64,000 bases of DNA, from NCBI GenBank assembly GCA_018362895.1, contig JAHALR010000002.1:154855-218854 (forward strand). The letters are read 5' to 3'. Of the stretch, positions 42,022-48,890 are shown one piece after another. Numbering within the stretch: the stretch's first letter is position 1; the number at the start of each line of letters is the position of its first letter. The position numbers and the translations under genes were made by a program. This stretch comes from Clostridium sp. (GTDB taxonomy: Bacteria > Cyanobacteriota > Vampirovibrionia > Gastranaerophilales > Gastranaerophilaceae). The notes beneath the pieces are model-generated. The model did no database searches. It was not told the origin of the DNA and worked only from the letters and a program-made list of their open reading frames with translations.

Positions 42022-43974
42022 ATGACATTAATAACATTCGCCATTTTGGTTTACACAATCGGTGGCATCTTGCAATTATGTTTAAAAGAAGAGCATAAAT
42101 GTAACCTGCTTATATTTACAAACTTTATTGCTGCGGCTTTGCTGGCAATGCCGGTGATGACTGCACTGGTAACTAATTCACCTGTTGAAAAGACAGTGTG
42201 GATGGGAATGCTTATAAAAAATGCAGTTTTCCGATTGGATGCATTAAGCGCATTCTTTATTTTGATTATTGCCGGTATAAGCTTTCTCGGCACTATATAT
42301 TCTAAAAATTACCTTGCTCCTTATATTGAAAAAGGTAAGAAACTCGGTTCACACCTGTTTCTTTTCAATATATTTATAGTGTCAATGATACTTGTGGCAC
42401 TTTCACAAAATATTATTTTCTTTCTTATAAGTTGGGAGTTGATGAGTTTTTCTTCCTTCCTTCTTATGATTTTTGAAAATGAGGAAAAAGAGGTCAGACA
42501 ATCAGGAATCAACTATCTGATTACAATGCACGTAGGTGTTATGTTTTTGTCTGTCGGCTTTATCCTGATGTATTTGAAAACAGGAAGTCTTGATTTTTCA
42601 TCATTTGACGGAAAAATAAGTGAACTTGTTTTTGCCATAATGTTTGTTGGTTTCGGTATTAAAGCAGGCTTTGTGCCTCTTCATTCATGGCTTCCGAAAG
42701 CACACCCTGTTGCACCGACACATATTTCAGCTTTGATGTCCGGTGTGATGATAAAAACAGGTATTTATGGAATTTTAAGAATGCTATTTTTCATGGGCAG
42801 ACCTACGATTACTGTTTCTTACTGTGTTTTGTTAATTGGTTTGCTGTCAGCATTTTTCGGAATACTTTATGCGATAGCACAGAGAAATTACAAAAAAATG
42901 CTTGCTTATTCTTCAATTGAAAATATAGGAATAATTACAATTGGTATGGCTGTCGGAATGCTGGGTGCTGCATACGGAAACCAATTGATGGCTGCGCTGG
43001 GATTCTTTGGCTGTTTTATGCATATATTGAATCACTCCATTTTTAAAACAATGATGTTTTTCACAGCAGGTGCTGTTTATACACAATCTCATACAAAGGA
43101 CATGGAGAAACTCGGCGGTTTGATTAAGCCTATGAAAGGTACCGCGGTTGCCTTTCTGTTAGGATCTGTTGCAATAAGCGCACTGCCTCCTTTTAACGGA
43201 TTCATCAGTGAATTTTTGATTTATCTCGGATTTTTAACAAGTTTTTCAAGCCACAACTATTTCTTGTTTACGATAATAGTAGCTTCAATCGGTATTCTTG
43301 CTTTTGTAGGAGCAATGGCCTTGATTGCTTTCACAAATGCCTTTAGTATAATTTTTCTCGGAACTCCCAGAACTCAAAAAGCTGAACATGTAAAAGGAGA
43401 TGTTCCTTCCGTAATGCTTCTTCCAATATACGTTCTGGCAGTTTGTGCTCTTTTAATAGGGCTGTTCCCTCAGGTGTTTGTAAACCTTGTTTCTATGCCT
43501 GTAAGCGGTTATGCTGAAATACTTATTCCTTTGAAACTCTTGAGTTGTGTATCTGTATTTAACATATTATTGTGTGTAATGATCGCTTTGATTCTTGGAG
43601 TAAGAAAACTGCTTTTGAGAGGCAAAAAAGTCGAACACAGAGAAACTTGGGGCTGTGGATATCAATACCCTTCAGCAAAAATTCAATATAGTGCTAATTC
43701 TTTCACAAGACCGTTTTTGGGCTTTTTGACACCGTTTTTCATAAGAGAACTTCACTTTACTCAGATAAAAGAATTGTTCCCTCAGAAAACTTCTTTCAAA
43801 TCGAGAATTTTGGATATATTTGAATATTATATAGTTAAGCCGATAGTGATAGTGGATGAGTTTATTATTTCAAAATTCTATTGGATTCAAAGCGGACATA
43901 CACAAAAATATCTTATATACGGAGTTGTGTTCCTTGTTCTGGCAATAGGGCTTTTGATAGGAGGTAAAATATAA
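42022..43974 (+). CDS. Antiporter-like membrane subunit, HyfB/NuoL-type
   Basis: 650-aa proton- or sodium-conducting subunit with many membrane helices. The signature HSWLPKAHPVAPTHISALM is at about 221-239, followed by MIKTGIYG with the conserved channel Lys. It corresponds to HyfB/HycC/NuoL and is the first gene of a six-gene complex. The C-terminal soluble stretch WGCGYQYPSAKIQYSANSFTRPF is typical of the HyfB branch. It overlaps the next gene by 1 nt. No ribosome-binding site is visible before its ATG. Confidence 0.92.
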   Translation: MTLITFAILVYTIGGILQLCLKEEHKCNLLIFTNFIAAALLAMPVMTALVTNSPVEKTVWMGMLIKNAVFRLDALSAFFILIIAGISFLGTIYSKNYLAPYIEKGKKLGSHLFLFNIFIVSMILVALSQNIIFFLISWELMSFSSFLLMIFENEEKEVRQSGINYLITMHVGVMFLSVGFILMYLKTGSLDFSSFDGKISELVFAIMFVGFGIKAGFVPLHSWLPKAHPVAPTHISALMSGVMIKTGIYGILRMLFFMGRPTITVSYCVLLIGLLSAFFGILYAIAQRNYKKMLAYSSIENIGIITIGMAVGMLGAAYGNQLMAALGFFGCFMHILNHSIFKTMMFFTAGAVYTQSHTKDMEKLGGLIKPMKGTAVAFLLGSVAISALPPFNGFISEFLIYLGFLTSFSSHNYFLFTIIVASIGILAFVGAMALIAFTNAFSIIFLGTPRTQKAEHVKGDVPSVMLLPIYVLAVCALLIGLFPQVFVNLVSMPVSGYAEILIPLKLLSCVSVFNILLCVMIALILGVRKLLLRGKKVEHRETWGCGYQYPSAKIQYSANSFTRPFLGFLTPFFIRELHFTQIKELFPQKTSFKSRILDIFEYYIVKPIVIVDEFIISKFYWIQSGHTQKYLIYGVVFLVLAIGLLIGGKI

Positions 43975-44846
43975 TGATGTTTTTAACAGTTCTTGTTTTA
44001 CCGTTTCTTTTTATCGGTTTAATCAATAAAATGAAGGCTCTCTACGTTGGCAAACAGGGTGCATCAGTGTTTCAGCCGTATTTTGATTTCTTTAAATTAA
44101 TAAAAAAAGGCGAGGTTTTGAGCGATACAAGTTCTTTTGTATTCCGGATTGCACCTTCTGTTAATCTTGCATGTACAATAATTGCCGCAGTTCTTTTGAC
44201 TCTTTTTCATTTCAGCGGTGATTTTATACTCTTTTCTTATATTCTTGCTGTTGGTAAATTCTTTTCTGTAATAGCGGCAATGGATACAGGTTCAAGTTTT
44301 GAAGGAATGGGTGCATCACGAGAAGTAAGTTATACTTCTTTTGTGGAGCCGGCTTTCTTTATAATTATAGGTTCGGTTGCTGCTTTAAACGGTCATTATT
44401 CTTTTGTCAGCATATTCGGACTTTTGCAGTCAAAAAATGAAATTGTTATGCTGATAGCTGTTCTTGCTATATTTGCTATATTTATGATGATATTAATTGA
44501 AGGGTCGAGAGTTCCTATTGATGATCCGAAAACTCACCTTGAGCTGACTATGATTCATGAAGTTATGGTTCTTGATAACTCGGGGGTTGATCTTGCGTTC
44601 ATTCATTATGCGAGCGCATTGAAGATGCTTTTGTTTTCAGCTTTGATTTCGTTCATAATTTGTCCTCAATATTTCTGGGCAGAGATTCTTGTTATATTAT
44701 TTATTGCGTTTTTGATAGCAACAATCGAGTCTATTGGTGCAAGAATCAGACTGACTCACATTATTGAGTATACTTTTACAATGATAGCTGTTGCTTTGAT
44801 TGTAATGGCACTCGTTCTTTTGATTATGCACGGAGGACGGTTTTAA
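43974..44846 (+). CDS. HyfC/NuoH-type membrane subunit
   Basis: 290 aa. This subunit joins the peripheral redox arm to the membrane arm. GKQGASVFQPYFDFFKLIKK (about 27-46) and EGSRVPIDDPKTHLELTMIHE are the conserved loops of this family; the second contains the acidic residues equivalent to the NuoH quinone/proton loop. Immediate neighbour positions confirm cotranscription (next ATG directly follows the stop). Confidence 0.92.
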   Translation: MMFLTVLVLPFLFIGLINKMKALYVGKQGASVFQPYFDFFKLIKKGEVLSDTSSFVFRIAPSVNLACTIIAAVLLTLFHFSGDFILFSYILAVGKFFSVIAAMDTGSSFEGMGASREVSYTSFVEPAFFIIIGSVAALNGHYSFVSIFGLLQSKNEIVMLIAVLAIFAIFMMILIEGSRVPIDDPKTHLELTMIHEVMVLDNSGVDLAFIHYASALKMLLFSALISFIICPQYFWAEILVILFIAFLIATIESIGARIRLTHIIEYTFTMIAVALIVMALVLLIMHGGRF

Positions 44847-45503
44847 ATGATAAATTTATTTATAGTTTTATTTGGTGTTTCAATGTTGTATATGGCCAGT
44901 TCGAGCCGTATTATGGCACAGATAAATATGCTTAAGCTTCAAGGAATAATTCTTTGTTTGATAACAATGATTGCTCATCATCATGCAAATATAGCAGGTG
45001 TTGCATTCTTGCTTCTTGAAACTTTTGTCGTTAAAGCGGTTATGATTCCTTGGTTTTTGGAAAAGGTTGCCAAGAAAAATAATATAAAAAGAGACAACAA
45101 TCCTCAATTCCCTAACTTTTATACTCTGGTAATTTCTACATTTATACTGTTTGCGGGATTTTTGATTGCTAATATACACAGTGACTATTTGAAAAATATC
45201 TCCAATCTTTATTTTGGTATTTCTATTTCGACAATTATCACAAGTTTCTTATTTATTGCGATAAAGAAAAGACTCCTGACTCATGTAATAGGTTTTGCAA
45301 TGCTTGAAAACGGTATTTTCCTTCTGTCTTTGTCAGTAGCAAAAGAAATGCCGTGGATTGTTAACATCGGAGTTTTGCTTGATGTATTCATCGCCGTGTT
45401 TATCCTCGGTTTGTTAATTGGTGAAATCGGAACAATTTATGAAAACCCCGGAGTTTGTCACCTGTGCAATTTAAAAGACAGTGAGAGTGAAGAAGATGAA
45501 TAA
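44847..45503 (+). CDS. HyfE-type membrane subunit
   Basis: 218 aa with about six to seven helices. By position, size and the acidic C-terminus (CNLKDSESEEDE) it corresponds to HyfE, whose C-terminal half resembles NuoK. The Glu in FAMLENGIFLLSLSV matches the NuoK-like proton-channel Glu. It overlaps the next gene by 8 nt. Confidence 0.85.
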   Translation: MINLFIVLFGVSMLYMASSSRIMAQINMLKLQGIILCLITMIAHHHANIAGVAFLLLETFVVKAVMIPWFLEKVAKKNNIKRDNNPQFPNFYTLVISTFILFAGFLIANIHSDYLKNISNLYFGISISTIITSFLFIAIKKRLLTHVIGFAMLENGIFLLSLSVAKEMPWIVNIGVLLDVFIAVFILGLLIGEIGTIYENPGVCHLCNLKDSESEEDE

Positions 45504-46722
45504 GTTTTTTGCGCTGGACAGTTTAAATTTGTTATTTATGATTATACTCGTAGTTGTTACGGGTGCGGTTATTGTCTATCAGGGAAAACAAAGCTGGAAA
45601 TATAATGTGATATTTGCTCTGTTTTTCTTGTCTATGACAGGTGCAATTTTGAGCAGCCATCTGGGATTAACCTGGGTTTTTGTTGAAGCTACTACTCTTA
45701 CGAGTGCATATCTTATTATGCAGCATAAAACACAAAATTCACTTGAGGCTACGTGGAAATATGTTTTCTTATGTTCAATAGGTATTTCACTTGCTTTTGT
45801 CGGCATAATCCTTTTGTTAATCGGTTGTGATGGTGTCAATTCTTTGGCATACAGTGATTTGTATGCACATGCTGATAAAATTAATCCGTTCTGGCTGAAA
45901 CTTTCATTTATTTTTATATTGATTGGCTTCGGCACAAAAGTTGGTCTGGCTCCTGTGCACAGCTGGCTGCCTGATGCTCACGCAGAAGCACCTTCACCGG
46001 TTTCGGCAATGTTGTCTGCTACACTTTTGAATTCAGCTTTTTTAGTTATTTTAAGATATTACAAACTTATGGTGCTGGCTCAAGCAGGTCATAGCGCAAA
46101 AGTTCTGCTTTTAACAATGGGCTTTTTATCAATTTTTGTTACTGCTGTATATGTATATAAAATTGCTAATTATAAGAGGATGCTTGCTTATTCTTCAATT
46201 GAAAATATGGGCATCATTGCTATTGGAACTGCATTGGGTGGTGCTGCGGTTTTTGCAGCTGCGATGCATTTGATTGCTCACTCGTTAATCAAAGCATCTT
46301 TCTTTCTGACTTCAGGAAATGTTTTAAAAATTTATAAAACAAAAGAAATTGCCGAGGTAAAAGGCATAATTGAACAGGATAAATTGACAGGCTGGCTGTG
46401 GGTGTTGTGTGCAATGCTCATTGTTGCGATTCCTCCTTCACCGATTTTTATTTCCGAATTCATTATGATTAAACAGATGATAATTGAACATCATTATATC
46501 CTGTGTGTGGTGTTCATTCTTCTTTTGACAATGGTTATGTTTGGAATTATGAGAGCGGTTGTGAAGACTGCCTTTGGTACAACTAATCTCACTGAAAAAG
46601 TCAAACTCGGTTTCAATAAATATGTGCCACAGATTATTCTTCTGGCAGCTGTGATAGTGTTCGGGCTTTACTGTCCGAAAGTTTTATACAATTTGATTGC
46701 GGGAGCAGCTCAATGGATGTGA
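45496..46722 (+). CDS. Antiporter-like membrane subunit, HyfF/NuoM-type
   Basis: 408 aa from ATG 45496 (an in-frame GTG at 45481 is less likely). The signature HSWLPDAHAEAPSPVSAML starts at about residue 155. The position usually held by Lys after it is Asn (LLNSAFLVILR), as in HyfF. ANYKRMLAYSSIENMG is the second conserved loop. Second antiporter-like subunit of the complex. Confidence 0.9.
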   Translation: MNKFFALDSLNLLFMIILVVVTGAVIVYQGKQSWKYNVIFALFFLSMTGAILSSHLGLTWVFVEATTLTSAYLIMQHKTQNSLEATWKYVFLCSIGISLAFVGIILLLIGCDGVNSLAYSDLYAHADKINPFWLKLSFIFILIGFGTKVGLAPVHSWLPDAHAEAPSPVSAMLSATLLNSAFLVILRYYKLMVLAQAGHSAKVLLLTMGFLSIFVTAVYVYKIANYKRMLAYSSIENMGIIAIGTALGGAAVFAAAMHLIAHSLIKASFFLTSGNVLKIYKTKEIAEVKGIIEQDKLTGWLWVLCAMLIVAIPPSPIFISEFIMIKQMIIEHHYILCVVFILLLTMVMFGIMRAVVKTAFGTTNLTEKVKLGFNKYVPQIILLAAVIVFGLYCPKVLYNLIAGAAQWM

Positions 46723-48140
46723 TTGAAATAAAAAATAATCAAAAAATAAAAAGAGAACAAATTCCTGTGACGGATTTTGAAACATTCACAAAAAGAATTG
46801 TTTCATATGATGTCAGAGTTGTGAATTTGTTTGCAAAAAAAGAATATGACAAAAACAGGTTATACTGCGTTTTTGCTAATGATAAAGAAAGAAAACTGTT
46901 TTTGACTTCGACTTTTGTAGGTGAAAGCTATCCTTCTTTGACCTTGATAAAACCTTGTCTGCAAATGTTTGAAAGATTAATATATGAAGAAGAAGGAATT
47001 TTACCCGAAGGACATCCTTTTTTGAAACCTGTGAGAAGACAGGAAGGAGACTCTTATGAGTTTTTAAAATCCCATGATTTGCAAACGCACGAGGTTGCAG
47101 TGGGGCCTGTGCATGCAGGCATCATCGAACCGGGACATTTCAGATTTTTGTGTAACGGTGAAAGGGTCAATCACCTTGAAATACAGCTCGGATTTCAACA
47201 CAGAGGTGTTGAAGCTCTTTTGAAAAAAAGACCTTCCGTACAGCTGGCTGAGTCAATTTGCGGTGATTCGACAATTGCTCATTCACTTGCTTTTGCAAGA
47301 GCAATGGAATCGCTGTCAAACATTGATGTTACACAAAAAGAAAAAATTATCAGACTCATCGCCCTTGAAATGGAAAGAATGGCCATACATGTCGGTGACA
47401 TCGGTGCTGTTGCCGGTGATGTTGCTTATCAAATGGGGGCAAACATTCTCGGTGTAACAAGAACTCTTGTTATCAACACAATGCTGGAATTGAGCGGAAG
47501 TAGGTTTGGTAAAGGGCTAATGAAGCTGGGCGGCGTTAATTATGACCTTGATGAAGTTATAAGAGAAAAAATCCTGAAAATGCTTGATGAAGTAAATGAC
47601 AGAACCGACAAAACTGTAAAGGCAATGTTTGCTCATGCAACGGTTGTTTCACGTTTGGAGAATACAGGTGTTGTAGGAAAGAAAAAAGCTCGTGAAATCG
47701 GACTCGTCGGAATGGCTGCAAGAGCTTGCGGTGAAGAGTTTGATGCGAGAGTTTATGATGATTATGACAATTTTGAAATCACAACGTTGAATACAGGTGA
47801 TGTGTATGCCAGAACTTACCTGAGATATTTGGAAATTAAAAAATCCACAACACTTATTAAAAATATGCTGGCTGAATTAGATGGAGAAATTTCAAAAGAA
47901 AGATACATTCTGAATCTTGAACCTGACAGTTTCGTGTTCTCTATTCTTGAGGGTTGGAGAGGTGAAATTTGCCATTGTGTTATGACTGACAGTAACTCTT
48001 TTATTGATACATATAAAATAAAAGATGCTTCTTTCAATAACTGGTTTGGACTAGCTCTGGCTGTTAGAAACAATCAAATTTCGGACTTCCCTGTATGTAA
48101 CAAGAGCTTTAATCTCTCATATTGCGGATTTGATTTGTAA
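46713..48140 (+). CDS. Hydrogenase-4-like large subunit lacking standard nickel ligands (Ehr-like)
   Basis: 475 aa. Residues 1-115 form a NuoC-like part and 130-475 a NuoD/[NiFe]-large-subunit-like part (GPVHAGIIEPGHFRFLCNGE, LQLGFQHRGVE-like). In true hydrogenases CxxC pairs at both ends hold the Ni-Fe site. Here the first motif is ICGDSTIAH (C183, S186) and the C-terminus is DFPVCNKSFNLSYCGFDL without DPCxxC. Two of four expected ligands are therefore absent. This resembles energy-converting-hydrogenase-related (Ehr) complexes, which retain ion pumping but are unlikely to make H2. Overlaps the upstream gene by 10 nt. Confidence 0.88.
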   Translation: MDVIEIKNNQKIKREQIPVTDFETFTKRIVSYDVRVVNLFAKKEYDKNRLYCVFANDKERKLFLTSTFVGESYPSLTLIKPCLQMFERLIYEEEGILPEGHPFLKPVRRQEGDSYEFLKSHDLQTHEVAVGPVHAGIIEPGHFRFLCNGERVNHLEIQLGFQHRGVEALLKKRPSVQLAESICGDSTIAHSLAFARAMESLSNIDVTQKEKIIRLIALEMERMAIHVGDIGAVAGDVAYQMGANILGVTRTLVINTMLELSGSRFGKGLMKLGGVNYDLDEVIREKILKMLDEVNDRTDKTVKAMFAHATVVSRLENTGVVGKKKAREIGLVGMAARACGEEFDARVYDDYDNFEITTLNTGDVYARTYLRYLEIKKSTTLIKNMLAELDGEISKERYILNLEPDSFVFSILEGWRGEICHCVMTDSNSFIDTYKIKDASFNNWFGLALAVRNNQISDFPVCNKSFNLSYCGFDL

Positions 48141-48155
48141 AAATAAGGATATGAT

Positions 48156-48890
48156 ATGTTTGAAACTTTAAAAACACAGGTTTTACAAAAAAATCAATTG
48201 ATAAAAGATATAAGAGCTGCCGAACCAAAAGACAGATTCAGAGGCTTGCCTGTTATTGACTCTGAAAAATGTGCAGATTGGAATGAGCTGCAAAAAATTT
48301 GTCCGACAGGTGCAATGACTGACGATTATAAGATTGATTTGGGCAAATGTACACTTTGCGGAGAATGTGAACATTCTTGTAAGGACGGGGGCATAAGGTT
48401 CAGCAAAAAGCATAAAATCGGTGCATCTGATAGAAATGATTTAATTGTGAACGGAGAAATCAATCCGATTAAAGCGAGTGAAGAAATCAAAAAATATTTT
48501 GGAAAATCACTCAAGCTCAGACAGGTTTCAGCAGGCGGATGCAACTCTTGTGAAATGGAGTTGAATGCGTGTTCAAATGCTAACTTTGATATGGGAAGAT
48601 ACGGAATAGAGTTTGTTGCATCACCAAGACACGCAGACGGGGTTGTTATAACAGGTCCGATTACAAAAAATATGGCAAAAGCTCTTGAAGATACCTTCGG
48701 TGCTTGTTCCGAGCCGAAAATAGTTATTCTTGTCGGAGCATGTGCTATATCTGGAGGTGTTTTTCAGGATTCCGAAGAGCTAGACAGAAGTTTTCTTGAA
48801 AAACATAAAATAGATTTATACATTCCCGGATGTCCTGCTCACCCGTTGACGATTATTAATGCTATTTTAGACTTAATCGGTGCAAAATAG
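48156..48890 (+). CDS. NuoB-like small subunit fused to a one-cluster ferredoxin domain
   Basis: 244 aa combining HyfH- and HyfI-like parts. The ferredoxin part has C65-C68-C71-C75, while the first motif keeps only C39 and C49; W42 and L45 replace two Cys. The set C65/C68/C71/C49 can still hold one [4Fe-4S] cluster, but the other is lost. The NuoB-like part has C129, C132, C196 and C226 (GCNSCEME, GACAISGG, PGCPAHP), enough for the proximal cluster. It ends the operon, directly abutting the convergent 984-aa gene. Confidence 0.9.
   Translation: MFETLKTQVLQKNQLIKDIRAAEPKDRFRGLPVIDSEKCADWNELQKICPTGAMTDDYKIDLGKCTLCGECEHSCKDGGIRFSKKHKIGASDRNDLIVNGEINPIKASEEIKKYFGKSLKLRQVSAGGCNSCEMELNACSNANFDMGRYGIEFVASPRHADGVVITGPITKNMAKALEDTFGACSEPKIVILVGACAISGGVFQDSEELDRSFLEKHKIDLYIPGCPAHPLTIINAILDLIGAK

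Noticed and set aside
46713..48140. Large subunit called as an active [NiFe] hydrogenase
   Set aside because: The CxxC pairs required for Ni-Fe binding are not present at either end.
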